From positions 1 through 64,000 of the forward strand of contig NZ_BATQ01000056.1 of the NCBI RefSeq assembly GCF_000739635.1: 64,000 bases of DNA. The letters are read 5' to 3'. This document shows positions 28,401 through 38,900 of the stretch, piece after piece; the stretch's first letter is position 1; each line of letters starts with the position of its first letter. The notes beneath the pieces are model-generated. The model had not been told where the DNA came from and made no database searches. It saw only the letters and a program-made list of their open reading frames with translations. A program made the translations under genes and the position numbers. The DNA comes from Verrucomicrobium sp. BvORR034 (lineage in GTDB: Bacteria; Verrucomicrobiota; Verrucomicrobiia; Verrucomicrobiales; Verrucomicrobiaceae).

Positions 28401-30386
28401 CAGTGGCAAAACTCTGATGGCACCGTGGACTGGAATGAGGCTACGGATGCCCCACGTTGGTGGGCGCTCAACTTCTCTGGAGCGTTGAATCGCTTCGTGG
28501 GTGCCTGGGTCGGCGCGGCCGGCGGTTGGAATAGCGTTAGTCTGCAGAACGATCTGAATACTCCTTTGGCAACTCGGACCAAAGGTCGATTCTTCACCAA
28601 TGGCGGCAAAGACCGTACTACAGCGGGGAATGCACCGCGCGGAGCCACTACACTTTGGGCATATGAACCAGGTGGTGGCAACTTCAACTCCGGCCTGATT
28701 AACCCAACCAACCCCGCCCAAGACTCGGCTTCCGATGTCCACAGTGACACTAAATACTCCGACACTAAACCCGAAGACGGTGCGGCGCGTGATTCCCGTG
28801 GGGCTGACACGCTTTTCACCATGGTGCCAGTGCACGGGGATACCCGACTAGTGGCGGCAACGAAAGAAGTCGGACCAGACATGTGGGTGGAGCATCCGCG
28901 GAATAATCTACTTGGCTTGGATAAGCCTGGAACGAACAGTTCAACCTCGTTTCGGCAGTATGTTGCTCACAATCTCAACCGGTTCTATAGCGACACCGAT
29001 GCCGGATATGACCGCGGTGATGTTCGCTATCGGCTGATTGCTAATGCGGCTTACAACGGCGCGAGAATTCCAGATGTGCCCTCCTCTGTTCAGCCGACCT
29101 TCGTCAACAATGCCCGCCGCTATGGTGACTTTGACAACGGCATCGCAGGTTTGCGTGATGGACCATACATCAACAAGCCTGATGAGGGAGATGCTGCGCT
29201 GACATTCCACGCATATGGTAACAACAACTCGCAGACAGTGCGTCTTCCCAATGCGTACTTGGCGACCTACGACTATGGTTGGCTGTTCTCTGATCCGGGT
29301 GAGAGCTTCATGACGCCCAACAGAATTCTTCCTTCTCCTGGCATGTTCGGGTCATTACCGACAGGGGTGAAGTCCAGAGAGCCTTGGAAGACGTTGCTCT
29401 TCAGGCCGAACCTCAAACCTTCCACCAATGCAACCTATGGTCCCGGTATGGCCAATCATCCGGGGGCGGCCTCTTGGCAGAAGGGTGTGGATCCAGCAGA
29501 CCATTACTTCATGGATCTGTTCTGGATGCCCATCGTTGAGCCATACGCCATTAGTGAGCCTTTCTCGACGGCTGGAAAAGTGAACATCAACTATCAGATT
29601 GTTCCCTTCACTCACATCCGCCGTGCTACGGGCATTCATGCGGTCATGAAAGGTGAAATCATCAGAGCCATCCCGCGGGATGACGCTGGAAACTACCTCA
29701 ACATGCCTGGTACCACCAAAGATGTCACGACGACTGACAATTACATGTATCGTCAACCTTGGACGGATGTGTCAACCCGGCAGGTGCCAGGGGCGAACAT
29801 GAAGCAGTGGTATCGCAGCATTGAAGTGGAGAAGCGTGCTGGTACAACAGTGACCGGAACGCTGAAGCAGTTCGAAAGTCGGTTCAATTTCACGGAAGAG
29901 AGGGACTATACACCTCCAACGGCACAGGCCGGCCTGTTCCGCACGGCAAGTCAAGTGTGCGAAATCTACTTGATGCCCAAGAGAACGTCGGCAACCGGTG
30001 ACGGCAATGATGCCACCGTCTCTACGGACTACACCCCGCAAACGGTAAGTGACTTCTGGGCAATTCGCCGACTGACAGGGGACAACACCAAGGAAAAGCC
30101 TTACACCAACATCTATGGTAAAATCACCACCCAAAGCAACACCTTTAGAGTGCACTATCGTGCTCAGGTAGTGCGGAAGGCCCGCTCGGTGGAAGCTAAC
30201 AGGTTTGTTCCTGGTCAGGATGCGGTGCTCACTGACTATCGCGGTTCGTCATTGATTGAACGGCGTATTGATCCCGGCAACCCGGACATTCCAGACTATG
30301 CAACGAGTACGAGCCCCACGAGTTTGAGGCCGCTCGATGACTTCTACCGGTTCCGCGTGCTGGAAGTGAAGCGGTTCATGCCCTGA
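25407..30386 (+). CDS. Verru_Chthon cassette protein A (GspK-like, very large)
   Basis: A 1659-residue protein matching my knowledge of Verru_Chthon cassette protein A. The N-terminus is prepilin-like: a short basic leader (MRLTHLNLHRLRRNKG), then VALILVISVLALLTILSVAL and a charged SVSETERS, resembling PilX/GspK rather than a classical pilin. Near residue 275 (about 26230) is the motif CKININTASE, like the KxNxNTA motif of GspK. A second KVNINYQIVPFTHIRRATG motif lies near residue 1390 (about 29577). GspK is usually about 300-350 residues, so this is several times longer; the extra part contains no domain I recognise. By analogy with GspK it would sit at the tip of a pseudopilus in the periplasm. 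It is the first gene of a tight operon with B, C, D and giant 2. No Shine-Dalgarno sequence precedes it. Confidence 0.8.
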   Translation: MRLTHLNLHRLRRNKGVALILVISVLALLTILSVALFSVSETERSSSAAQYDQEHGRELGDTAVNVAMGQIWQGTKRKTNSGSGPTAFLWASQPGAIRRYNLDGTFNAGFRLYSSSQMIVTGSETAMIGDAPPPNWNTMPARYVDLNDPVIRPTPGIGTGAAVYFPIIDPRAYVGDSSAQSIRNIEGFSYGTRSLIAGAGGGSDIYGVKVAANMDDTTARLAMPVEWLYVLKDGTLGALNGSNEFVKPNGSVLALAEAAQNPIVGRVAFWTDDESCKININTASEPTVWNTPQVFHERDIWWAHYQPTTYEYQRYPGHPATVALSSVMFPNQDMDLYGKDPSSASFKAILRKKESIYNLAPKINFGGSKAGSEPYWKFVDNFKTYQSVMYEQYVSLAQSVKERLYASVDELYFSNDLVNKKRGLVSMLDDNGSATSQNLFSLPGEAASNDKVMLERARFFLTANSRMPETNMFGTPRIAIWPVADESKGAAFRTGFDQLIAFCSSMGQRTNTSTAKSYFFRRKNAYSPTEDIQIQRNAALLSYLMSLMHQKMPGGATFATKYPDDYKQILVEIFDYVRATNLYDGFLAPKKEDLQKAGGPYDLNNGTKFGNGPGEISADGQIYRNRPKNFKTFTYDRASASETRTGSDLGGAGTERQVERNFPGHGMVTPSQLEGGTYMGFGRFLTLSEVGFQFICTADGTTDKGSYRTLVPGTEPNTWVKGPVASGGRTAVRIIRHTGGGKGNGLPGEYDDSFLGKREKLFWYSNYPPRPTAATMRNFYGVDPNAGPDKPNSPYNHPGCQPANWNATLRSGAPPLAAGERQIQGMLVLKLTMPAAGFTEMNADFTLEIEGLGEMTLNGNELYGRSNNRMFWKSPQNVFDSTHCRPVGGAISSHAMTVNRRIGTQGQVGISADVGYDSSANSGGDPHRGTKNFDLTTRFVTVVPDGQDAMQFGGGPLIIKLYSGHLTTDENLVQTFSLTMPSRSIPVPQLVTLSSDHEQWQNSDGTVDWNEATDAPRWWALNFSGALNRFVGAWVGAAGGWNSVSLQNDLNTPLATRTKGRFFTNGGKDRTTAGNAPRGATTLWAYEPGGGNFNSGLINPTNPAQDSASDVHSDTKYSDTKPEDGAARDSRGADTLFTMVPVHGDTRLVAATKEVGPDMWVEHPRNNLLGLDKPGTNSSTSFRQYVAHNLNRFYSDTDAGYDRGDVRYRLIANAAYNGARIPDVPSSVQPTFVNNARRYGDFDNGIAGLRDGPYINKPDEGDAALTFHAYGNNNSQTVRLPNAYLATYDYGWLFSDPGESFMTPNRILPSPGMFGSLPTGVKSREPWKTLLFRPNLKPSTNATYGPGMANHPGAASWQKGVDPADHYFMDLFWMPIVEPYAISEPFSTAGKVNINYQIVPFTHIRRATGIHAVMKGEIIRAIPRDDAGNYLNMPGTTKDVTTTDNYMYRQPWTDVSTRQVPGANMKQWYRSIEVEKRAGTTVTGTLKQFESRFNFTEERDYTPPTAQAGLFRTASQVCEIYLMPKRTSATGDGNDATVSTDYTPQTVSDFWAIRRLTGDNTKEKPYTNIYGKITTQSNTFRVHYRAQVVRKARSVEANRFVPGQDAVLTDYRGSSLIERRIDPGNPDIPDYATSTSPTSLRPLDDFYRFRVLEVKRFMP

Positions 30387-30424
30387 TTGGCGCTCATTTT
30401 TTTAACAGCCTCTCATTTGCAACT

Positions 30425-30976
30425 ATGAGAATTCATTTTGGTATCAAGTCGTTCAAATCGTCCGCAGCATTTTCGTTGCCGGAGGTTGCCATAGCCGTCG
30501 CCATTGCCGCGCTCGGAATCATTTCCATTCTGGGGATCATTCCCACTGGCCTGGAAAATGTGAGGAAAGCGGGAAATGCTATTGCAACAGCTCGAATCTA
30601 CCAACAGATGTTGGGAGAACTTCAGGCTGCGGATTGGGGCAACGAGCAGGGCGGCGGTTTGGGCTGGACGAAGCTTAGCGAATATGATGGGGCCAGGCGG
30701 TACTTCGATGGTGAGGGAACCCCTCTTGGTGTGCCGGGCGTTGGCTTGAACGATGCACTACAGATGCAGTTGGCCTACGTGGCTGAGTATGAATTTGCCG
30801 GTGGGGCGCAGGGTCCGTTGCTCTCAGGGGGAGCTAGCGCAGCCGTAGGGCAGAACAATGACCTCAAAAATGTGCGGATCCATATCGCGGTCACCCCCAA
30901 CCAAGGCTATGTCTTTGAGGACAAGACGGGGGGCAAGCATGAGAAACGGGCTTTTACAGTGGCACGACAGTTTTGA
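30425..30976 (+). CDS. Verru_Chthon cassette protein B (GspI-like pseudopilin)
   Basis: A 183-residue protein starting at ATG 30425, 38 bases after gene A. After a basic leader (MRIHFGIKSFKSS) comes A-A-FSLPEVAIAVAIAALGII, a class III prepilin signal with cleavage expected before Phe and the conserved Glu at mature position 5. The residue before the cleavage site is Ala, where prepilin peptidases usually prefer Gly. A soluble domain with no recognised fold follows. By type II secretion analogy (a short hydrophobic stem, then a helix carrying NVRKAGNAIATARIYQQM) it most resembles GspI/PilV-type minor pseudopilins. It should be processed by a prepilin peptidase encoded elsewhere. No Shine-Dalgarno sequence is seen. 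Confidence 0.8.
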   Translation: MRIHFGIKSFKSSAAFSLPEVAIAVAIAALGIISILGIIPTGLENVRKAGNAIATARIYQQMLGELQAADWGNEQGGGLGWTKLSEYDGARRYFDGEGTPLGVPGVGLNDALQMQLAYVAEYEFAGGAQGPLLSGGASAAVGQNNDLKNVRIHIAVTPNQGYVFEDKTGGKHEKRAFTVARQF

Positions 30977-31024
30977 GTTGTCACGTGGAACAAATTTCAA
31001 GTAAGATTACTAATTCCCCCAAAT

Positions 31025-32107
31025 ATGAGAGGTTTCAACCGAACCTTGTTGGCAAAGTCATCGAAAAATCGCATTCCAGGCTTTACCCTTGTGGAAGTTT
31101 TGGTTTCGATGACCGTTCTTGCGGTGCTTATGATGGTTGTCACCACCGTAATGAGTGATGTCCAGAAGTCGTGGAGACAAGCAAACTCAAAAGTCTCAGA
31201 GTTTCGTGAAGCAAGGCGGGCATTTGACCGAATGGTGAATTCTGTGAGCCAAGCCGAGTTGAATGCCTATCTTTGCTATCGATATGCAGGTTCGACCGAT
31301 CCATTGACACCGCCTTCAAAGACTCTCAAGGATCAGCCGTCAGGCTATGTTCGATACTCTGAACTGCAGTTTGTATGCGGTCCGTCGAGTCTGAACGGTG
31401 CTGTTAAGCTCACCGGCCTTTCGGACTCGCTTTCGCCAGGGCATGCCGTGTTTTTCCAGGCTCCGATGGGGACGTCGAATCAGTACAGGCTCCCTACAGC
31501 CTTGAACGGGTGCGGGTTCTACGTCCGGTTCGGTGATGACGCAGCCTACCGCCCTCCGTTCCTCAACGGACTGAGCAAGAATCCTGTCAATCGGTATCGC
31601 TTGTTTGAGTTTCGAACTCCTGCTGAGGACAACACGGGGTATGATACCAACCAGCCTTGGTATCAGGAATTCGCGTCCTGGAGTCGTCCGATCGCAAACA
31701 ATATCATTCTGCTCATCATCTCACCGCAACTCTCAAATTCAGATGCCACAGGGGCCGGTGGGCTTCCCACGTCCATTGCTCCCAATTACATCTATGACAG
31801 CAGGCCTGCAGGGGGGGTCTCGAGCGGGGATCAGACTCAGCAAGAATATCAACTTCCGCCAATGGTTGCTGTGACCATGGTTGCAATAGATGAGGCGACG
31901 GCCTCCAATCTGGAGTTGGACTCGGGTGCGAATCCACCGCTAGCGGCGGAACTGGATTCGGGCAATCTCTTCAAAAACGCCAACTCCTACCAAGCTGATC
32001 TGGAAAAGCTTGAAGGAAACCTGGTCGCCAAACGTGTGAATTTTCGAGTGTTCACTGCCACTATCCCGATCCGAGCATCAAAATGGGGCAAAGGTACTAA
32101 TTCCTAG
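31025..32107 (+). CDS. Verru_Chthon cassette protein C (GspJ-like pseudopilin)
   Basis: A 360-residue protein starting at ATG 31025, 48 bases after gene B. The leader is basic (MRGFNRTLLAKSSKNRIPG) and is followed by FTLVEVLVSMTVLAVLMMVV, a textbook prepilin signal with Gly before the cleavage site and Glu at mature position 5. The helix continues with SDVQKSWRQANSKVSEFREA, like GspJ/PilW N-terminal stems. The remaining ~300 residues show no family I can name beyond Verru_Chthon protein C. A run of seven G at 31811-31817 lies inside the coding region. Its position in the cassette suggests that it forms a tip complex with A, B and D. Confidence 0.8.
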   Translation: MRGFNRTLLAKSSKNRIPGFTLVEVLVSMTVLAVLMMVVTTVMSDVQKSWRQANSKVSEFREARRAFDRMVNSVSQAELNAYLCYRYAGSTDPLTPPSKTLKDQPSGYVRYSELQFVCGPSSLNGAVKLTGLSDSLSPGHAVFFQAPMGTSNQYRLPTALNGCGFYVRFGDDAAYRPPFLNGLSKNPVNRYRLFEFRTPAEDNTGYDTNQPWYQEFASWSRPIANNIILLIISPQLSNSDATGAGGLPTSIAPNYIYDSRPAGGVSSGDQTQQEYQLPPMVAVTMVAIDEATASNLELDSGANPPLAAELDSGNLFKNANSYQADLEKLEGNLVAKRVNFRVFTATIPIRASKWGKGTNS

Positions 32108-32140
32108 CCCATATTCCACGATCAGCGGAGTCTTCTGAAT

Positions 32141-32884
32141 ATGCAACTTCATATGCTTGTGCACCAATCACAGGGAAATAGAACTCGAAACGCCTTCACT
32201 CTCATTGAGTTGTTGGTGGTCATTGTTGTGATCGGGGTGATCATCGCAATAGCAGCTCCTGGTCTGGTGGGAACGATGGGGGGCATGAGGGTGTCGCAGG
32301 CTGGCGAAATGATCGCGGGCGAAGTTTCGGCAGCTCAAGCTGCAGCGCAGAGTATCAATCGTCCCATTGAAGTGCGTTTTTATAAGGTGCCGAGTGTTGA
32401 GGATGATCTCAACGGCACTGCAGGTGGGAGCTATCGAGGAATCCTGCTGTTGGAATACTACCACACTGGCGAGGTGGACCCGCGCACGATAATCTCTGGT
32501 GGCGGTGGCGCTCCGGTGTTCCTGAGCACTCCGCTCGCGGTCGTGCGGAAACCGATCTCAGTTCTGCCCAACGGAGTGGTGATTTCAGAGCAGCAGCAGC
32601 TGTCGAGTCTTTTTAGTGCTGGTGCGTCATCGACCTCTTCGAGCCAAGCCTCGATTCCAACTATCGTGCGTCGTGGAACGGGGTTTGAACCCTATGATTT
32701 GCCTTCCTCAGAATATCACTCGCTGGTAATCTACCCTGATTCCACCAATTTGAACTCGGCTGGACAATGGTTTGTCACGGTGGTCCCCGAAGGGGATCTC
32801 CAAAAAGCACCTGCAGATCTTGTGAACTTTTTTACTGTTCAGATTGACCCGGTCAATTCAAGATTGAGCCTCTACCGGCCCTGA
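32141..32884 (+). CDS. Verru_Chthon cassette protein D (GspH-like pseudopilin)
   Basis: A 247-residue protein starting at ATG 32141, 33 bases after gene C. A leader (MQLHMLVHQSQGNRTRNA) is followed by FTLIELLVVIVVIGVIIAIA, a canonical type IV pilin/pseudopilin N-terminus with Glu at mature position 5. As in protein B, the residue before the cleavage site is Ala. The next part (MRVSQAGEMIAGEVSAAQAA) is the helix that packs into the pilus in GspH/FimT-type proteins, and the C-terminal part is a predicted beta-rich globular domain. The cassette ends here, and giant gene 2 follows after 55 bases with no terminator between them. Confidence 0.82.
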   Translation: MQLHMLVHQSQGNRTRNAFTLIELLVVIVVIGVIIAIAAPGLVGTMGGMRVSQAGEMIAGEVSAAQAAAQSINRPIEVRFYKVPSVEDDLNGTAGGSYRGILLLEYYHTGEVDPRTIISGGGGAPVFLSTPLAVVRKPISVLPNGVVISEQQQLSSLFSAGASSTSSSQASIPTIVRRGTGFEPYDLPSSEYHSLVIYPDSTNLNSAGQWFVTVVPEGDLQKAPADLVNFFTVQIDPVNSRLSLYRP

Positions 32885-32939
32885 TTTTTCCGTCCCTCAG
32901 CACATTTTCCTACTCTCGGCGTTCTCCCCCTACTCCGTC

Positions 32940-35900
32940 ATGCTCATGTCCACACCTTCACGTACTGACCTCCTACCTCGACTCTTGAAGAGACAGCGCT
33001 CGACATCGCTTGGGCATTCTGTCCAGCGCAAGACTCGATTTGCGAGCATTGCGACAGCGCTAGCCGTGGCTGTTTCCTCGGGCGTATCTTGGGGGCAGAC
33101 CTTTAGTTGGACCAATACGACAACGGGAGATTGGAACAATTCAGCCAACTGGAGTCCATCTGGAGTGCCCAATGGTGCCAGTTCTCAGGCACAGATCACC
33201 AATGCGATCAGTGCCAATGCCATTGTTAACCTCAACTTGGCTGTCACGCTGGGAGACCTGACAATTGGGGAGAGCGATGGAACGCATGCTTTTTGGATAC
33301 GCCCAACTGTTGCCAACGGGACCCTTACTTTCCTTAACAACGTAGCCGATGCGACCCTCGTAAAGAATGGCGGGGCAACCGATGTCATTGAAGCTGCGAC
33401 GACCAGTCTGGACCAAAAGTGGATCATCACTGTAAATGCTGGCGCATTGAATTTGGCGGGCAAGGTTACAGGTCAAACGGGCCGGCTGGAGAAAGAAGGC
33501 GGTTCAACGTTGAACCTCATTGGTTCCCTGAACGTGCAGAACTACGGTGGTGCCACAAGGGGGGTGTTGGTCAACAATGGCACGATGAACATCCTCAACC
33601 CTGCCAACTCTATCGCCAACTTGGTGACAGTGCAGGGTGGCACTCTCAACATTGGGGGTAATGCCGCTTCACGCGCGCTGACTGCTGCTGCCTCAAGTGG
33701 AGCGACACAGTTGACCTTGGATTCCGTCACAGGTTTGAGCGTGGGGATGGCGATTCAGGGGCCTGGTATTTCTTCGGGCACCATCATCACCGGTATCGCC
33801 GGGAATGTCATAACGCTGAGCGTGCCCACTGGTAGTGCATTGAGCGTGAATTCGGAGCGCATTGTCTTTGGTGGTCCCACCTTGGGGATTGCCTCCAGCG
33901 CTGATACCACGCACGTCACGCTGAATTCTGTGGCAGGATTGGCTACAGGCATGACGGTAAGCGGCACCAACATCGCGGCTGGGACCACCATTCTCGCCAT
34001 CGTTGGGAACACCGTCACCTTGAGCCAGGCATACAGCGGTTCCGTTACCGCAAATGATACGTTGTCATTTGGCACGGCATCAAGGAATGGCCTAGCTGGT
34101 GCGTACGGCGGTGGCAACGGTGCAGGATTCGCTACCGCAACGGCGAACGCTGGCGGAAGTACGATCACGCTTAATTCCACAGCCGGCCTCTCCTTGGGTA
34201 TGTTGGTGACCGGTCCTGGCGTACCCGCCAACACCACCATCAGTGCTATCGCTGGGAATCAGATCACTCTCAGCAATCCTCTGTCTGGCACTGGGACGGT
34301 GGTAGCTGTAAATGCACCTTTCTACTTTGGCACCGGCCAGACGACGTTCATTGCTGGGCAGGGGGCGCTTGCCATCACAGGGGGCACAACAAACTTCGGC
34401 ACGGCGGGGAACGCAGCAAATGTTACGATTGATGCTGATCTCATTTCGATTACAGGCGGTACGCTCAATCTCCAGAATGGGAATGGTGGCGGTTTCACTG
34501 ATGTTCGTGCTGGTGCCACCAATAAGCTGAAACTCGATGGGGGGACAGTGGGGACTGCCGCAGGCACTGCGACGGGGTATGTGCGTTTCGCGGATGGAAT
34601 GACTTTGGAGTTGAACAACAACGCCACCTTCAACATCACAGGAATCAGCCAAAACTATACCTTCGCATCCATCGGGCATGGTGTGAGCAGCACCGGTTCT
34701 CCCATCGGCAACGACACCACCATCATCTCATCAACAGGCAATTCCACGCTGACACTCGGTGGTGATGCCACGAACGATGTGTTCAATGGGGCCCTCAACA
34801 TGAGTGGCTCAACGAACTCGAGAATCATCAAGATTGGCAATGAGATTCTGACCTTGGGAGGGGCTCGAGACAACGCTGCGGGACGCGTGGAAGTTCGCTC
34901 TGGAACCGTTGTCTTGGCCAAAGCGAGCAGCCCTACCGTTCATGCTCTGGGTGGCACGTCCACAGTGGGCGATGGAGTGGGTGGTGTTGGGGCGGATGTT
35001 CTCCAGATTGGTGGCACAAACGTCGGGCTAGGCGGTGTCATGATGGGGGCCAACTATCGCGACCAGATTCATCGTGGTGTAACCATCAACTTGACGGCTT
35101 CGGGTGTGTTGGACTTGGCGGGATTCAGTGAGGGCTTCAATCAGCTCAACGGCGTGGTAGGCGGTGAAGTTCGCAACAGTGCGGGCGCAACGACCCAGTC
35201 GACGCTTTTCCTCGGGGAGAACAACCCGGCCGCATTTACTTTCAGTGGCAACATCGGTGGTACGGGGGCGCTTGCCACCCGGAACATCAACTTCTGGAAA
35301 GGCAGCAGCAGCAATATTACCTTTGACCAGCTCAACACCTACACTGGGCAAACGTTGATTGGACGTGCCAGCTTGGTGCTTCAAGGGGCCAACGGCGCCA
35401 TTTCTGGGACAAGCGACCTCTTCGTTACCACAGGTGGTCAGTTCGCGATTCTAGACAACAGCGCGCTCCATGCTTCCAATAATCGTGTCAATGACTCGGC
35501 AACTGTTGTGTTGGACAAAGGTGGCTTGGTGTTGCTTCGTCGCAACAACAACGTGTTGAACCTGAGCACCGAAACCTTTGGCAATCTGACGGTTCAAAAC
35601 GGTTTTAGCCAAGTTCGAATTGACCATTCGGATGGTGCCAACACCACCAGCAACGTTCTGGGCAATCAAGCTACTCTCACCTTCAGCGGTTACACGCACA
35701 ATCAAGGTGGCGTGGTGGCGTTCACGGAGGTCGCCAACGTTTCAGGAACAGCAGCGTTCTCCACAACCAACGCCGCGACAGCCAAATCTCGCGTTCAGTT
35801 CCTCGACTTCGCAACCAATTCCTGGTTGATTGGCGATGAAGTCAAGGTGTTAATTGGTGCATACGGTGGTACGCACAATGGAGCCGTTGACCGTTTGGTA

Positions 35901-38900
35901 ACCTTGGATTCCAGCGGCTATGTCCGTTTGCTGGACACGGGGTCTTCGACCGACTTCCGCACCCGGTTTACCGCCAACGGAACATTTACCGCACCCAACG
36001 TGACTGCGAGCAATTTGGGGACGGCCACACGTGATGATAACGCCGCCAACACCATTGGGACCTTCATCATGAAAATTGACCCAACAGGGTCATCACCCAC
36101 CAATGAACTTAAGGGTGAAGTTAGTTACAATGCCTGGGTCCAATCGGGTAGTGGGTCGGTGACGATCTCGGAGCAGAACATTTTGCACTTGGGTGGGCGG
36201 GCTGCCGATGCAACGTTCGGCTACCTTGCAACTGATGGGACAGGTATGCTGCTCGTAAACAACGGTGGCAGCGTTGTTTTCAACGGCGGCACCGTCAACT
36301 TTGGGGCTCGGGAGGCCAATATTCGGGCAAACAACACAACGACGTTCCGTTCCAAAATTACCGGCTCAAATGGTTTGGTGAAGAGCGGTGGAGCTGTTCT
36401 CATCATGCAGGGATGGAACACTTACAGTGGACTGACCACGCTGACCCAAGGCGAGATTCAGATCTTTACCGACAAGGCTTTGGGCTTGAGTGGGGCTGGC
36501 AACGGCGTGCGGGCCTCCAACGCCAGCATTACGCTCACCAGTGGCGTCAACATTGGTGAGTTCGGACAACCGTCTGGTTCGACTAATGTAACCAAAGATT
36601 TGACGATGGATATCGGCGCGAACCTCCTTCAGGCGACCGACCAAGCCAACGTCTGGAACGGTAAGATCATGATGAATAACGTTTTTGCTTATGGGCAAAA
36701 TGCGAACAACATCACCTTTCGAGCAAACAATGATTCTGTCTTGGTGCTTAATGGTGCCATCACTGGCATCAGCTCGGCATTTGGTGGATTCAACATGGAT
36801 CCTGCATATAACGCACAGGGTGAAGGTCGTGGTCTTATCTTTGAGAATGGCGGCTCTACCGCAAATCGCGGTGGCATAATTCGTGTCAACGGCAGCCTGA
36901 CCGACGAGGATTTCGTCGGTGCGGTGGCCAACCACCAACGGTTGAACGTGTTCATGCGTGGTTACACAGGGCAGAGCAGTGCGACCAACAGCAAATTCAA
37001 CGTATTCCTTAAGGACGCATCGCAGACTAACGGCGTGCTGGACGTTCGTTCTGGCTACCTGCATCTTGAGAACGGCTACGCGTCCGGTGGGGGGCCTGGT
37101 GGAGCGGGGACCAACTTTGTCGTCACTGCTGAGGCTCTGGCGGGCGATCTCACGCTGACGGTTGATTCTGTCGTAGGCCTTACAGTTGGGACGGTGATAA
37201 CTGGAGCAGGCTTGGACGTGGGCACCACGATCGCTGCGATCAATGGCAACGTCATCGTTCTGAGCGTTCCCCTAGTCGGTGATGTTCCGGCGAACAGTGT
37301 CTACTCGTCAGGGGCCGGTGGTACGTTCACGATCATCCGCAACCACGATGGTGGTAACGTTGACCGGGCCGGAACCATCAGCGCCATTCTGCTGAGCAAG
37401 GCGGGGGCAGTATTCCGGTCTCCCAACATTCAGTTGGCTGAAAACGTAGGGTCGTACTCATCAAATTCGACCCATATCATGGGCGGTGAACATACCTCTG
37501 GCACGGCAATTTTTGGTAGTGGAGCCAACACAGTGGATCTCAATCCCATCACTGGAACTTCGGGTTTCTCGGTGTCGATTGGTGGAACCGCCATTAATTC
37601 CGGCGTCAATTCGTTGGCGATTTCCAGCACTTCGAATTTGCGGGTTGGCTATGGGGTTGCCGGGACGGGCATTCCAGCGGGGGCAAAAATCGGGTCAATC
37701 TCCGGCAACACGATCACAATTGTGGATGCCAATGGCAACCCGATCAACACGTCTGCTGGCATTCCTGCCAACACTTCGCTCACTTTCGGCTACCTTAGTT
37801 CGACCACCAACAAGATCACCACGGCAGCGGCGCCTGTTCTGACTCTCAATAAGACTCCGACCTTCGGATTTGGAACTGGAGAGGGGCAGATTCCGATGAA
37901 TTCAGTGTCCGGTCTGGTCGTCGGCATGACCGTGACTGGGCAGGGTATTGCGCCTAACACTACCATTTCCAGCATTGACTATAATAGTGGTGTCATTTCG
38001 CTCAGCACAACCACCACCGGCAATGACAATGGAACGATTACATTTGGCATTGCGACCAACTCCAGTGTGATCATGGTCAACAACATCAGCGGACTCACCG
38101 CTGGGTCCGGCATCTCTGGTACTGGAATTCAAGGGGATACTAGGATTGCTTCTATCGACCAAGTCTCGCCCGGCTTGTACGCGCTGACGCTGACGCGTAA
38201 TACCAATGCCGCTCCTGGCGCCTCACCGACCTACGAGTTCTACCAACCCACGAATACCATCCAATTGTCAGATGTGACGGGGCTTCAAGTCGGTATGGGC
38301 ATTGCGGGCACTGGTATCCGTGCTGGTACGATCATCACGGGAATTGATCCGGTCACTCGTACGATCACGATGAGCGCTCCGACGAATGGTTTGGCTCCTG
38401 CCAGCCAGGCCTACACGTTCCCGCTTCCGGTGGTGAGTTATAACGTAGGATTGAATGCTCCTTCTGGAACAAGTGTGCTGAACCTCTCTTCGGTGGCCGG
38501 ACTTGTAGTCGGCACAACGGTCAGCGGTACTGGTATTCAAAATGGCACTGTCATTCTCGCGATCGACACGGCCACGAACACCATCACTCTCAGCCTCCCT
38601 ACCAATGCTGCGCTGACGTCGAACTCGAGCTCGATCAACATCCAAAAGAACTCGAACTATGCGGAAGCGAGATTGTACCAGCAAGAAGGTGGTACTACTG
38701 ATTTCCAGCTGCGGTTCACTGAAGACGGAGGATTTGGCCTCCAGAATGAGGTCGCTGGCCTAACCAAAGTGGGGCGTGGCACGACTATTGTCAGTGGTAG
38801 CACTACGGGTGCAGGTGATCTTGATGGCGGTGTCAACGTCCATGGTGGAGCTCTTGTCTTTTCATACGGCAGCGTCAACGGCAACAACTCCCGTGTTAAC

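Noticed and set aside
37590-38645. CRISPR array or recent tandem DNA duplication in giant 2
   Set aside because: The periodicity is at protein level only. Neighbouring copies differ at most nucleotide positions, and there are no identical direct repeats with spacers.
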